NCBI GenBank assembly: GCA_015488485.1
Contig: WFNR01000051.1
Coordinates: forward strand, 1-56,883
Direction of reading: 5' to 3'
DNA length: 56,883 nt
DNA from: Cyclobacteriaceae bacterium
GTDB lineage: Bacteria > Bacteroidota > Bacteroidia > Cytophagales > Cyclobacteriaceae
In this document: in pieces, positions 9,826 through 21,021 of the stretch
Numbering within the stretch: position 1 is the first letter of the stretch
Layout of the letters: each line of letters opens with the position of its first letter
Translations under genes and position numbers: made by a program
The notes under the pieces: generated by a model
The model's database searches: none
The model's input: only the letters and a program-made list of their open reading frames with translations
What the model was told of the DNA's origin: nothing

Positions 9826-10794
9826 TTATGCGATGGGGTGACGATAGGCTGCCGAATACCTGCCGGTAACATGGTGCTCCAACTGGCGCTCGATATCGGC
9901 CAGCAGACCGCTGGCGCCAAATCTGAACAAAGCAGGAGTGAGCCACTCATCACCCAGTTCTTCTTTTATTAAAATAAGCCATTGCAGGGCCTCCTTGGCT
10001 TTGCGGATGCCTCCTGCCGGTTTAAAACCTACCCGGAAGCCGGTGCGCTCGTAATAATCACGCACAGCCCTGGCCATCACGATACCCACCGGCAGGGTAG
10101 CATTCACACTCTCTTTGCCGGTGCTGGTCTTGATAAAATCTGCCCCGGCCATCATACACACCTGGCTGGCCCGTGCCACATTGGTAAGGGTAGCCAGCTC
10201 GCCCGTGGCCAGGATGGTCTTCATATGCGCCTCACCACAGGCCTCACGAAAAGCTTTTACCTCGTTGTACAAGGCCCGCCAGTTGCCGGTAAGCACATGG
10301 GCACGGCTGATAACAATATCTATCTCGCTGGCCCCGGCCCGAACCGAGGCCTTTATTTCGCGCAGTTTAAGTGAAAGAGGTATTTGCCCGGCCGGGAAAC
10401 CGGTAGATACGGCTGCTACCGGAATAGAACTACCTTCCAAAGCAGCCCGGGCCGGTTTTATAAGGTTGTGATACACGCATACCGCCCCTACCGTAATGGG
10501 CCTATCAATGCCCAGAGCTGCCAGGATATCTTTCCGTACCGGCTGGCGGGCTTTGGCGCAGAGGCGTGCCACATTGCCGGGGGTATCGTCTCCGGCCAGC
10601 GTGGTAAGGTCAATGCAGGTAATGGCCTTAAGCAGCCAGGCGGCCTGCCATTCCTTCTTCACAGTACGCCTGGTGCCCAGCGTAGCCGCCCTGCGCTCTA
10701 CTGCGCTGCGGTTGATACGAATATTATAGATCAAATCCAGGTCGAGCCTGGTACCGGGATTACGTGCCGGTCGTTGCGATTTGTCTTTGCTCAT
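9826..10794 (-). CDS. deoC: Deoxyribose-phosphate aldolase, long form
   Basis: DERA splits 2-deoxyribose-5-phosphate into glyceraldehyde-3-phosphate and acetaldehyde. Catalytic residues are visible: Schiff-base Lys222 in FIKTSTG, Lys258 in GFKPAGGI and Asp159 in SEIDIVI. At 322 residues it is longer than the E. coli form of about 260, with an N-terminal extension like that of animal DERA. It leads a three-gene unit with the ALDH16-like enzyme and acylphosphatase, consistent with oxidation of the acetaldehyde product. The start fits well; an in-frame upstream extension is not apparent. Confidence 0.94.
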   Translation of the reverse strand: MSKDKSQRPARNPGTRLDLDLIYNIRINRSAVERRAATLGTRRTVKKEWQAAWLLKAITCIDLTTLAGDDTPGNVARLCAKARQPVRKDILAALGIDRPITVGAVCVYHNLIKPARAALEGSSIPVAAVSTGFPAGQIPLSLKLREIKASVRAGASEIDIVISRAHVLTGNWRALYNEVKAFREACGEAHMKTILATGELATLTNVARASQVCMMAGADFIKTSTGKESVNATLPVGIVMARAVRDYYERTGFRVGFKPAGGIRKAKEALQWLILIKEELGDEWLTPALFRFGASGLLADIERQLEHHVTGRYSAAYRHPIA

Positions 10795-10885
10795 ACAACA
10801 ACACCCTCAAGGGTCTTTATTATACCTGTAAAATAATACAAATAACAGGAATTAACCGCACAGGCAGCAGGAGAAAAACGAACCG

Positions 10886-11251
10886 TCAATGCACGATGCC
10901 ACACTCTTTGCAATACTTGCGCTTACCTACCGGTCTTTTTTTGGGCTTGTGCTTGTGGCCAAAATAGGAAGGATCTGAGTATTGGGGTTTTTCCAGCTTT
11001 TTGGCCAGTTTCTGGTTTTTTTTGATTACTTCTTCCTTGCGCTTGTAATACTCCTCTACCAGACGGTCGTAGTATTTGTTGTAAGGATGCTCGTAAAAGG
11101 CTTTGCGCACACTGGCCCATTTGGCATAATCAGGCGTTACCATATAATCCAGCTTTTTCTTTTTAACAGCCGGATTGCGGCTATCCTGAGCGCTGGCTGC
11201 CAGGGATACCAGAGTGAGCAAGCATATGACCAATAGTAGGCGCATCATCAT
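10886..11251 (-). CDS. Small secreted basic protein, unknown function
   Basis: The 121-residue product begins with MMMRLLLVICLLTLVSLAASAQ, a typical signal peptide with cleavage near residue 22. The mature part is small and strongly basic, with a Lys- and Tyr-rich middle (VEEYYKRKEEVIKKNQK) likely to be helical. The tail KKRPVGKRKYCKECGIVH holds a CxxC pair that could bind metal or form a disulfide. No family is recognised. It stands alone between the M42 peptidase and deoC. Any of the first three Met codons could be the start. Confidence 0.6.
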   Translation of the reverse strand: MMMRLLLVICLLTLVSLAASAQDSRNPAVKKKKLDYMVTPDYAKWASVRKAFYEHPYNKYYDRLVEEYYKRKEEVIKKNQKLAKKLEKPQYSDPSYFGHKHKPKKRPVGKRKYCKECGIVH

Positions 11252-11317
11252 TACAACTTAAATCTAGCTGTTTTTATTGCTACAGCACAAACAAAAATAA
11301 TAAAAAATTTTATCCGG

Positions 11318-12388
11318 TTATTTTATATAGCGAAAGTCATGGCCGGCTTTCAGTTGCACCAATACCTCGTAAATCAGCTTAATTACTTTTTCCACATCAT
11401 CCTGGTGCACGGTTTCTACCGTGGTGTGCATGTATTTCAGCGGCAGCGAAATCAGAGCAGATGCCACCCCGGCATTGGAGTAAGCAAAGGCATCGGTATC
11501 GGTGCCGGTACTGCGTGAGGCCGCCAGACGCTGAAAGGGTATCTTTTTCTTCTCAGCCACTTTTATAATCATATCGCGCACATTGTTCTGAACAGCCGGC
11601 CCATAGCTGATTACCGGGCCATTGCCACACTTCACATCGCCCGATTTTATCTTGCTGTACAGCGGAGCAGTAGTATCGTGGGTTACATCGGTTACGATGG
11701 CCACATCAGGTTGCAGGCGCTCGGCAATCATCTGGGCACCGCGCAAGCCTATTTCTTCCTGTACGGAATTGACAATATACAGGCAGAAAGGCAGTTTTTT
11801 CTTGTTCTCATGCAGTTTGCGAGCCACCTCGGCAATCATAAAACCTCCTATGCGGTTGTCCAACGCCCGCCCTACAATATATTTTTTATTGAGCCACATC
11901 ATTTCGTCATCAAAAGTGATGACCGAGCCCACATGAATACCCAGCTTCTCCACTTCTTCCTTGGAAGAGCAACCCACATCGACAAAAATATTCTTGAGCG
12001 AAGGGGTCGTTTCTTTCTCACCCTGGCGCACATGGATAGCCGGCCAACCAAAGACCCCTTTTACCACACCCTTATCGGTATGCACATTTACGCGCATCGA
12101 AGGGGCTATCTGATGGTCGGAGCCGCCATTGCGAATGACATAGATATAGCCTTCATCGGTAATATAGTTGACAAACCAGGAAATTTCATCGGCATGTGCC
12201 TCAATTACCACCTTGTATTCAGCCTCGGGATTGATAACCCCCACCACGGTACCATAGGTATCGGAGATATAGGTATCTATATAAGGTCGCAGATACTTCA
12301 GCCAGATTTCCTGTCCCGATTTTTCAAAACCGGTTGGCGAAGCATTGTTCAGGTATTCTTCCAGAAATTTTTTACTCTTTTTATCCAT
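11318..12388 (-). CDS. M42-family metallo-aminopeptidase
   Basis: The 356-residue protein belongs to the cocatalytic-zinc M42 peptidases, which form large cytoplasmic tetrahedral complexes and trim peptides from the N-terminus. Metal and catalytic residues appear in order: His and Asp in VIEAHADEIS, bridging Asp in GRALDNRIGG, Glu pair in VQEEIGLRG, Asp in IVTDVTHD, and the late His in MHTTVETVH. The length is typical. It follows the SDR gene by 18 bases and is probably the last gene of the carboxylase-SDR-M42 unit. Exact peptide preference cannot be read from the sequence. Confidence 0.92.
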   Translation of the reverse strand: MDKKSKKFLEEYLNNASPTGFEKSGQEIWLKYLRPYIDTYISDTYGTVVGVINPEAEYKVVIEAHADEISWFVNYITDEGYIYVIRNGGSDHQIAPSMRVNVHTDKGVVKGVFGWPAIHVRQGEKETTPSLKNIFVDVGCSSKEEVEKLGIHVGSVITFDDEMMWLNKKYIVGRALDNRIGGFMIAEVARKLHENKKKLPFCLYIVNSVQEEIGLRGAQMIAERLQPDVAIVTDVTHDTTAPLYSKIKSGDVKCGNGPVISYGPAVQNNVRDMIIKVAEKKKIPFQRLAASRSTGTDTDAFAYSNAGVASALISLPLKYMHTTVETVHQDDVEKVIKLIYEVLVQLKAGHDFRYIK

Positions 12389-12406
12389 GTTCTTGTTGTT
12401 TATATC

Positions 12407-13108
12407 TCACAAAGCGCGGCTCATACCGCCATCTACTTTTATATTTTCACCATTTATATAGGCGCCTTCCTCGCCCAGCAAAAAAGCCACCGTACCGGCT
12501 ATTTCCTCCACTCTACCGGCCCGCTGCAAAGGTATAGCAGCCAGGTTGTTTTCCGCTACCGGATAGCTATCGATAAAACCGGGCAACACATTGTTCATGC
12601 GGATGTTATCCGGGCCGTAGCGCTGGGCAAACAACTTGACATAGGCTGCCAGGGCCGCCCGCCCCACCGATGACACGGGGTAGTCGGGCGTAGGCTCCAG
12701 CGCCCCGAAGCTGGAAATATTGACGATACTACCACCACCCTGCCGCTGCATAACCGGCACTACCAGGCGGGCCATACGTATCACATTCATCAGCACCAAA
12801 TCCATGCCTGCCTGCCAATCGCTATCGGTTAGTGTCAGCAGGTCGCCTTTGGGTGGATGGCCGGTGTTGTTTACCACAGCATCAATACGACCGTACTGCT
12901 CCAGGGTCAGTTCAACCAGTGCCTGCAGATCGCCAGGCTCTGCTACCGAACCCTGCATGGAAAGAGCTTGCAGCTCTGTTGCCAGCCCGGTTATCTGCTG
13001 CGATGACGACATGAGCGCCAGCCGGTAACCGGCAGCATGCAAGCGCCTGGCAATGGCTGCGCCCATACCGCGGCTGGCAGCCGTTACGATGGCTACCGGC
13101 TTACTCAT
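12407..13108 (-). CDS. Short-chain dehydrogenase/reductase with an atypical active site
   Basis: The 233-residue Rossmann protein has a nucleotide-binding motif TAASRGMG (residues 9-16), NNTG, the catalytic serine in NISSFG (132-133) and a C-terminal GGMSRAL. The active-site Tyr143 is kept in PDYPVSS, but the lysine four residues later (YxxxK) is Ser147. This is a coherent variant: the protein is full length and otherwise well conserved. The start overlaps the carboxylase stop by four bases (ATGA). Name and substrate are unknown; FabG-like labels would be unsafe because the proton-relay lysine is missing. Confidence 0.88.
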   Translation of the reverse strand: MSKPVAIVTAASRGMGAAIARRLHAAGYRLALMSSSQQITGLATELQALSMQGSVAEPGDLQALVELTLEQYGRIDAVVNNTGHPPKGDLLTLTDSDWQAGMDLVLMNVIRMARLVVPVMQRQGGGSIVNISSFGALEPTPDYPVSSVGRAALAAYVKLFAQRYGPDNIRMNNVLPGFIDSYPVAENNLAAIPLQRAGRVEEIAGTVAFLLGEEGAYINGENIKVDGGMSRAL

Positions 13109-14661
13109 AGGGGTATGTTGCCGTGCTTCTTTCGTGGCAGTGTATCTACCTTGTTTTTTAGCATCTCAAAAGCCGTTATCAGCTTGGCGCGGGTATCTTG
13201 CGGCAGGATTACTTCATCTACGTAGCCGCGCTCAGCCGCCAGATAAGGATTGGCAAATTTATCGGTGTATTCATCTATCTTCTCCTGCAGCTTAGCCTCG
13301 GGATCCTCGGCAGCGGCTATTTCCTTACGGAAAATGATCTCTGCCGCCCCTTTAGCACCCATCACGGCCACTTCGGCTGTGGGCCAGGCATAGTTCATAT
13401 CGGCTCCGATATGCTTGGAGTTCATCACATCGTAGGCGCCCCCGTAAGCCTTGCGGGTGATAACCGTAACGCGCGGTACCGTAGCCTCGGAAAAAGCATA
13501 TAGCAGTTTGGCGCCATTACTGATAATACCGTTCCACTCCTGATCGGTGCCCGGCAAAAAGCCCGGCACATCCTCAAATACCAGCAGCGGTATATTAAAG
13601 CTGTCACAAAAACGCACAAAGCGGGCGCCCTTACGGCTGGAGCGGATGCCGAGCACCCCGGCAAAGGCCTGCGGCTGATTGGCCACCACCCCGATGCTCT
13701 TGCCGGCCAAACGGGCAAAACCGACTATAATGCTCTCACCAAAATCCTTATGCACTTCCATAAAACTTTCCCGATCAACTACCTCCTCGATCACTTCGCG
13801 CATGTCGTAGGGCTGATTGGGGTTGTCGGGCACGATATCATTCAGGGCGGGGCGGCTTTCATCGCCCGGCTCGTAAGGCACGGCCGGGGGCTGCTCCTCG
13901 CAGTTTTGTGGTATATAGCTCAGCAACCGCTTGATATCATTGATACAGGCCACCTCATTGGCACAAGCAAAGTGGGCTACCCCGCTTTTGGCAGCGTGGG
14001 TATCGGCCCCGCCCAGCTCTTCGGCTGTTACCTCCTCGTGGGTGACAGTCTTTACCACATTCGGACCGGTAACGAACATGTAGGAGGTTTTTTGTACCAT
14101 AAAAATAAAATCGGTAATGGCAGGTGAGTACACCGCCCCACCGGCACAGGGGCCCATGATGGCCGATATCTGCGGGATAACCCCGGAGGCACGGGTATTA
14201 CGGAAGAAGATATCGGCATAGCCGCCCAGCGAGGCAATACCCTCCTGAATACGGGCCCCACCTGAATCGTTAAGGCCGATAACCGGGGCGCCATTCTGCA
14301 TGGCCAGGTCCATAATGCGCACGATCTTTTGCGCGTGGGTTTCGGAGAGCGACCCGCCAAAAACGGTGAAATCCTGTGAGAAAACATAAACCAGGCGGCC
14401 GTTTATGCGACCATAACCGGTCACCACGCCATCGCCCAGCGGCCGCTGCTTGTCCAGACCGAAATCATAGCTGCGGTGCCGCACAAAGCGACCGAGCTCT
14501 TCGAAGCTACCCGGGTCGAGCAGCAACTCAAGGCGCTCACGGGCAGTAAGCTTACCCTTGGCATGCTGACTTTCTATGCGCTTAACCCCACCTCCCAGCT
14601 CAGCCTCCTTGTTCAGCTCGGCCAGCTTTTTTATTTTTTCTTCTTTCGATTGGTGTTTCAT
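13105..14661 (-). CDS. Acyl-CoA carboxylase, carboxyltransferase (beta) subunit
   Basis: The 518-residue protein has the two crotonase-like halves of the PccB/MmdA family. It transfers a carboxyl group between biotin and an acyl-CoA, most likely propionyl-CoA or methylmalonyl-CoA. Visible oxyanion and CoA-loop motifs are [10 protein letters not shown] and [12 protein letters not shown] in the N half, and QAFAGVLGI and [11 protein letters not shown] in the C half. The length matches PccB. No biotin carboxylase or biotin carrier gene is next to it, so its partner is encoded elsewhere. It heads the unit with the SDR and M42 genes. Confidence 0.92.
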   Translation of the reverse strand: MKHQSKEEKIKKLAELNKEAELGGGVKRIESQHAKGKLTARERLELLLDPGSFEELGRFVRHRSYDFGLDKQRPLGDGVVTGYGRINGRLVYVFSQDFTVFGGSLSETHAQKIVRIMDLAMQNGAPVIGLNDSGGARIQEGIASLGGYADIFFRNTRASGVIPQISAIMGPCAGGAVYSPAITDFIFMVQKTSYMFVTGPNVVKTVTHEEVTAEELGGADTHAAKSGVAHFACANEVACINDIKRLLSYIPQNCEEQPPAVPYEPGDESRPALNDIVPDNPNQPYDMREVIEEVVDRESFMEVHKDFGESIIVGFARLAGKSIGVVANQPQAFAGVLGIRSSRKGARFVRFCDSFNIPLLVFEDVPGFLPGTDQEWNGIISNGAKLLYAFSEATVPRVTVITRKAYGGAYDVMNSKHIGADMNYAWPTAEVAVMGAKGAAEIIFRKEIAAAEDPEAKLQEKIDEYTDKFANPYLAAERGYVDEVILPQDTRAKLITAFEMLKNKVDTLPRKKHGNIPL

Positions 14662-14680
14662 TCCACTTGTCTTTGCTGCT

Positions 14681-14711
14681 CAAATATAGCTAAAAAGCCG
14701 GCAGTAACAGC
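14681..14711 (-). promoter_or_regulatory. Predicted promoter of the acyl-CoA carboxylase unit
   Basis: On the minus strand TATATTTG (14688-14681) is a perfect -7 box, 20 bases before the ATG at 14661. The -33 position (14711-14708, 19 bases upstream) reads GCTG, only a partial match, so the assignment rests mainly on the -7 box. Confidence 0.5.
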
Positions 14712-14793
14712 TACCGTTGCGTACGGGAAAACCGTCTTTTTCCAGAGCAAGCACCCATGCAGTAAAGTTGTACCGACAATCGAAACTTATATG

Positions 14794-14801
14794 TAATTTT
14801 G
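14794..14801 (+). promoter_or_regulatory. Predicted -7 box for the Ldh-family gene
   Basis: TAATTTTG matches TAnnTTTG and is followed by the GC-rich GCCGCACC, then the ATG at 14812. This would give a very short leader. The -33 site 19 bases upstream is not convincing, so this is a weak call made on the -7 box and position. Confidence 0.4.
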
Positions 14802-14811
14802 CCGCACCATT

Positions 14812-15882
14812 ATGACACATTCTTACGAAAAATTAACCGATTTCACCCGCCAGGTATTTCTGCACATGGGCTGCCCGCCTGCCGATGCCAAGCTGGCTAC
14901 CGAAGTACTGGTGGCTGCCGACCTGCGCGGCATCGATTCGCACGGTGTAGCCCGCCTGGCCGGCTATGTGCGCCTGTGGAAAGCCGGGCGCATCAACCCC
15001 ACTCCGCAGATAAAGGTCGTACACGAAACACCCAGCACAGCTACTGTGGACGGTGATGCCGGCCTTGGGTTAGTGGTAGGGCCCAAGGCTATGGAGATAG
15101 CCATTGCCAAGGCCAAAGCAGCAGGCAGCGGCTGGGTGGCGGTGCGCAACTCCAACCACTACGGCATTGCCGGCTACCACGCTATGATGGCCCTGCAGCA
15201 CGATATGATCGGTATGTCGATGACTAATGCCAGCCCGTTGGTGGCGCCTACTTTTGCCAATGAGCGCATGCTGGGCACCAACCCCATAGCGGTAGCCATA
15301 CCGGCCGGCAGCCAGCCGCCTTTTGTGGCCGATTTTGCCACTACTACGGCCGCCAACGGCAAGCTGGAGATCCTGCAGCGCCAGGAAAAAGAAGCCCCGC
15401 TGGGTTGGATACAGGATGCCCAGGGGCAGCCCTCTACCAACCCCAACGAGCTCAAGGAAGGCGGGGCCCTGTTGCCATTGGGTGGCGACAGGGAGCACGG
15501 CAGCCATAAAGGCTACTGCCTGGGCGCTATCGTGGATATTTTCTCTGCCGTGCTCTCAGGGGCCAATTACGGCCCCTGGGCCCCGCCTTTCGTCAGCTTT
15601 CTGCCCATGCCCGATGACCCTGTGGGTGCCGGCCTCGGCCATTTCATGGGCGCCATGCGGATAGATGGCTTCCGGCCGGCCGAAGAGTTTAAACAAAATA
15701 TGGATAAGTGGATTGGCCGCTTCCGGCAAACCAAGACCACCGGTGAGGCTCCGGCTGTGCTGATACCCGGTGACCCGGAACGGGAAATGGAAGCCGAGCG
15801 CAGGGCACACGGTATCCCGCTTAACGACAAGGTGGAACAGAGCCTGCAAGAAGTAGCGGAAGAATTTAAGCTGGTATTTTAG
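14812..15882 (+). CDS. Ldh-family NAD(P)-dependent oxidoreductase (malate/lactate dehydrogenase type 2)
   Basis: The 356-residue protein belongs to the malate/L-lactate/ureidoglycolate/sulfolactate dehydrogenase family, which has its own fold unrelated to ordinary MDH/LDH. The catalytic-histidine segment NSNHYGIAGYHAM is present, with DLRGIDSHGVARL near the N-terminus, NPIAVAIP and HGSHKGYCLG. The substrate is a 2-keto or 2-hydroxy acid but cannot be chosen by sequence alone. It is the only plus-strand gene in its neighbourhood, divergent from the carboxylase unit and ending 6 bases before the stop of the convergent outer-membrane gene. Confidence 0.88.
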   Translation: MTHSYEKLTDFTRQVFLHMGCPPADAKLATEVLVAADLRGIDSHGVARLAGYVRLWKAGRINPTPQIKVVHETPSTATVDGDAGLGLVVGPKAMEIAIAKAKAAGSGWVAVRNSNHYGIAGYHAMMALQHDMIGMSMTNASPLVAPTFANERMLGTNPIAVAIPAGSQPPFVADFATTTAANGKLEILQRQEKEAPLGWIQDAQGQPSTNPNELKEGGALLPLGGDREHGSHKGYCLGAIVDIFSAVLSGANYGPWAPPFVSFLPMPDDPVGAGLGHFMGAMRIDGFRPAEEFKQNMDKWIGRFRQTKTTGEAPAVLIPGDPEREMEAERRAHGIPLNDKVEQSLQEVAEEFKLVF

Positions 15883-15888
15883 ACCTTT

Positions 15889-16410
15889 TTACAAAGAGAA
15901 AAAGACGCTAAACACCCACGGTGAGGCATAGGCGGTTTCATCCCACAGCACATCGTAGGCAGCAATAAAATTGATGGACGAGCGCGGCCCCACAGGCTGC
16001 GAAAGACCTATGCCCAAAGGCATGCGGGTGACTGTTCTGCGCGGCCCTTCCAGGTTGTAACCGGTGGAGTAATTGAAAAACTCATAAGAGCCGTAGAGGA
16101 ACATTTGACGGAAGGCATTCATCCGTAAAAAGATATTACCGCCATAGCGGTGATCGTCAAACTGATTGAATTTATAGTACTGGTAGGTGGCCCCGATCCC
16201 CCCCGACAAACGGCTGGTAAGCATATACCCCACCAAAGGCGAGAGGCTGATCATACCTCCACCACTACCACCCGACAAACCAAAACCACCACCAAAATAG
16301 ATCCTGTCCTGCCAGTTGCTTTTACTGTGAATTTCCGTCTCACCTTTTTGCGCCAACGCGCTAACCGACAATAACGTCAGGAAAAATAATAGAATGTTAA
16401 TCCTTTTCAT
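15889..16410 (-). CDS. Small outer-membrane beta-barrel-like protein, unknown function
   Basis: The 173-residue product has a signal peptide (MKRINILLFFLTLLSVSALAQ) and then a Gly-, Tyr- and Phe-rich sequence with alternating hydrophobic residues, including a Gly-rich run GGGFGLSGGSGGG and pairs of amphipathic strands such as FLYGSYEFFNYSTGY. It ends WVFSVFFSL, resembling the last strand of a small OmpA-like barrel. I chose the ATG at 16410 since it begins the signal peptide; an upstream ATG at 16437 would add nine residues. It overlaps the end of the FtsB-like gene by 14 bases. Confidence 0.75.
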   Translation of the reverse strand: MKRINILLFFLTLLSVSALAQKGETEIHSKSNWQDRIYFGGGFGLSGGSGGGMISLSPLVGYMLTSRLSGGIGATYQYYKFNQFDDHRYGGNIFLRMNAFRQMFLYGSYEFFNYSTGYNLEGPRRTVTRMPLGIGLSQPVGPRSSINFIAAYDVLWDETAYASPWVFSVFFSL

Positions 16411-16693
16411 CTTCCACCACAATAAATACGTCCTCACCTTCCTTATGCATCAGATAATTTTCCCGGGCAAATTTCTCCAACAACTCATCATTACTCAACA
16501 GCTCCTCACGGTCAGCCTTTACTTCTTCTATCTTTTCCAGGTAAAACTCTTTTTCCTGAGTCAGGTTGCGTAGCTTGGCTGTTTGCTTGATTTGGGTGTA
16601 AAGATCGGTGGAATCGAAGAAGGTAAGCCACACGATAAACAACACCCCTACTACCACATAAAAGTTGCTGAACAATCGTTTGAGTGTTTGCAT
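16397..16693 (-). CDS. FtsB/DivIC-type septum formation initiator protein
   Basis: The 98-residue bitopic protein has a short cytoplasmic N-terminus, one membrane helix (YVVVGVLFIVWLTFF, about residues 12-27) and a periplasmic coiled coil (about 30-70, with LRNLTQEKEFYLEKIEEV). It then has ELLEKFARENYLMHKEGEDVFIV, very like the conserved AREKYGM.KPGE segment of FtsB/DivIC. Such proteins join FtsL and FtsQ/DivIB at the division septum. It lies downstream of eno, as ftsB does in E. coli, which supports the call. Confidence 0.88.
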   Translation of the reverse strand: MQTLKRLFSNFYVVVGVLFIVWLTFFDSTDLYTQIKQTAKLRNLTQEKEFYLEKIEEVKADREELLSNDELLEKFARENYLMHKEGEDVFIVVEDEKD

Positions 16694-16803
16694 TTTACCT
16701 GTTTAGGTTGATTATCACGGCACAAGTTAGAAAATAATCGGCATTTTGCCAGCTTTTGGCCAAAAAAACAGCCCGGTCACAGCCATTTTTGCACAAAAGA
16801 GGC

Positions 16804-19186
<2,383 letters not shown>

Positions 19187-19207
19187 ATAGACAGGTAGTA
19201 TGTGCTA

Positions 19208-19250
19208 CAAAAATAAAAAAAGGGATTAGATACATGACCCAATCCCTTTC
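19208..19250 (-). terminator. Rho-independent terminator after rplQ
   Basis: On the minus strand AAAGGGATT and AATCCCTTT (19249-19241 and 19227-19219) form a perfect 9-bp stem with a 13-base loop, followed by TTTTTTATTTTTG. It lies just past the rplQ stop and closes the ribosomal protein block. Its T-rich tail includes TATTTTTG, which could double as the -7 box of carA. Confidence 0.85.
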
Positions 19251-19270
19251 TTATTTGCCAACATGGTATG

Positions 19271-19975
19271 TTATTCTTTCTTGTCTTCTTCTTTATCACC
19301 CTCATCGGCAGGCTTTTCTTCTTGCTTTTCCTCAGCAGCAGGCTCCTCTTTAGCCTCGGCAGCGGGTGCCTCTTCAGTAGCTGCTTCTTCCACCTCGGCA
19401 GCAGGTTCTCCGGCAGTTTCAGAAACTGTTTCTGCGGTAGCTTCTTCTGCTATCTCCTCTGCTGGTGCTGCGGCTGTGGCCTCGGTTTCGGCCGGCTTTT
19501 CCTGTGCCGTCTCCTGCTTAGCGGCTGCCGGTTGTTCGGCTTTTTTGGCGCCACCCTTACCACGCCTGCTGCGTCTGGTCTTGCTCTTGGCCGGCTTGGC
19601 CTCTTTCAGCATGGCTTCATTATAATCTACCAGCTCGATGATGCACATCTCAGCATTATCGCCCAGGCGGTAACCGGTACGCAATATGCGGGTATAACCA
19701 CCCGGCCTTTCGGCTACCTTATCGGCCACCTCGCCAAAGAGCACCTTGATAGCCTCTTTATTTTGCAGGTAAGAGAATACCACCCTGCGCGAATGCGTAG
19801 TATCGTTTTTGGCCTTGGTAATCAAAGGCTCTACATATTGGCGCAACGCCTTGGCCTTGGCCACCGTAGTGGTAATACGCTTGTGCATGATAAGCGACAC
19901 CGCCATATTGGCCAGCATGGCCTTACGATGCGAGGCAGTACGCCCCAGGTGATTGAATTTTTTCCCGTGTCTCAT
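19271..19975 (-). CDS. rplQ: Ribosomal protein L17 with a long acidic Ala/Glu-rich C-terminal tail
   Basis: The first ~120 residues are a normal bacterial L17 ([20 protein letters not shown], then VEPLITKAK and GGYTRIL), which sits near the polypeptide exit of the large subunit. The remaining ~110 residues first have a basic link ([16 protein letters not shown]) and then a low-complexity tail made almost only of Ala, Glu, Pro, Lys and Thr. E. coli L17 is 127 residues; extensions are known in Bacteroidota but this one is large. It is the last gene of the rpsH-rplQ unit, 6 bases after rpoA. Confidence 0.95.
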   Translation of the reverse strand: MRHGKKFNHLGRTASHRKAMLANMAVSLIMHKRITTTVAKAKALRQYVEPLITKAKNDTTHSRRVVFSYLQNKEAIKVLFGEVADKVAERPGGYTRILRTGYRLGDNAEMCIIELVDYNEAMLKEAKPAKSKTRRSRRGKGGAKKAEQPAAAKQETAQEKPAETEATAAAPAEEIAEEATAETVSETAGEPAAEVEEAATEEAPAAEAKEEPAAEEKQEEKPADEGDKEEDKKE

Positions 19976-19981
19976 CGGTTT

Positions 19982-20971
19982 CTATTCTTCATCAAGTTTA
20001 TACTTCGACAGGTCCATACCAAAGGTAAGGTTCTTTTCGGCTACCAGGTTTTCCAGTTCGGCCAATGATTTCTTACCAAAGTTCCTGAATTTCATCATGT
20101 CGGAAATCTCCAGGCTCACCAGGTCGCCCAGGGTGGCTACATCGGCAGCTTTCAGGCAGTTGTAAGCCCTTACCGACAGATCTAGATCCTGCAGAGGGGT
20201 CTTCAACAGCTTGCGCATGTGCAGCATTTCCTCATCCACGGCCTCGGGTTCTCTGGCATCAGCCGATTCGAGAATCATATTCTGGTCGGAGAACAGCATG
20301 AAGTGCTGGATAAGGATATGAGCCGCCCCTTTTAAGGCATCTTCAGGGTGTATGGAACCATCGGTCTCGATATCGATAACCAACATCTCGTAGTCGGTCT
20401 TTTGCTCTACCCGGGTGTTTTCCACACTGTATTTTACATTCTTGATAGGCGTAAAAATGGCATCTATCGGAATGTAACCAAACACCTGCTCGGCCGGTTT
20501 GTTTTCTTCGGCCGGCAGATAGCCGCGACCCTTCTCAACCGTAAGCTCAATCTCAAAGTCGGTCTTGGGGTCAAGGTGGCAGATCACATGATCGGGGTTC
20601 AGGATTTCAAAGGCCGTAGTGAATTTGGCCAGGTCTCCGGCCGTAAACACATCTTTGCCTTTGATGTTTACGTTGATCTTGTTATCGTAGGCATCGGCAA
20701 TTTTCTTGAAGCGTACCATTTTCAGGTTTAGGATGATGTCGGAAACATCTTCCACTACGCCTTCTATTGCCGAGAACTCGTGCAATACATTGGGTATTTT
20801 GATTCCCGTAATAGCATAGCCTTCCAACGAAGAAAGAAGGATTCTTCGCAGGGCATTGCCAATGGTAACACCATAGCCTTTTTCCAGGGGCTTAAAGGTG
20901 AAAATACCATGGAAATCGTCTGCTTTTTCCATTGCCACTTTGTCGGGCATCTGAAACGCTAATATTGACAT
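19982..20971 (-). CDS. rpoA: RNA polymerase alpha subunit
   Basis: Alpha (329 residues) nucleates polymerase assembly. The N-terminal dimerisation domain shows [20 protein letters not shown] and [12 protein letters not shown]; the C-terminal domain has [24 protein letters not shown] and [13 protein letters not shown], the helix-hairpin-helix that touches DNA and regulators. The length is normal. It lies between rpsD and rplQ as in the E. coli alpha operon, with 50 bases after rpsD and no recognisable separate promoter. Confidence 0.99.
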   Translation of the reverse strand: MSILAFQMPDKVAMEKADDFHGIFTFKPLEKGYGVTIGNALRRILLSSLEGYAITGIKIPNVLHEFSAIEGVVEDVSDIILNLKMVRFKKIADAYDNKINVNIKGKDVFTAGDLAKFTTAFEILNPDHVICHLDPKTDFEIELTVEKGRGYLPAEENKPAEQVFGYIPIDAIFTPIKNVKYSVENTRVEQKTDYEMLVIDIETDGSIHPEDALKGAAHILIQHFMLFSDQNMILESADAREPEAVDEEMLHMRKLLKTPLQDLDLSVRAYNCLKAADVATLGDLVSLEISDMMKFRNFGKKSLAELENLVAEKNLTFGMDLSKYKLDEE

Positions 20972-21021
20972 AGTCTTTTGTTGTTTTACAGGTTGTTAAA
21001 ATTCAGCCTGATATGATAAAA

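Noticed and set aside
10801-10814. ACCCTCAAGGGT palindrome before deoC as an operator
   Set aside because: Only 5 bp with a 2-base centre; too short to support without other copies.
16694-16803. Promoter or terminator between eno and the FtsB-like gene
   Set aside because: TTTGGCCAAA and a T7 run are present but no convincing stem; TAACTTGT is a poor -7 box.
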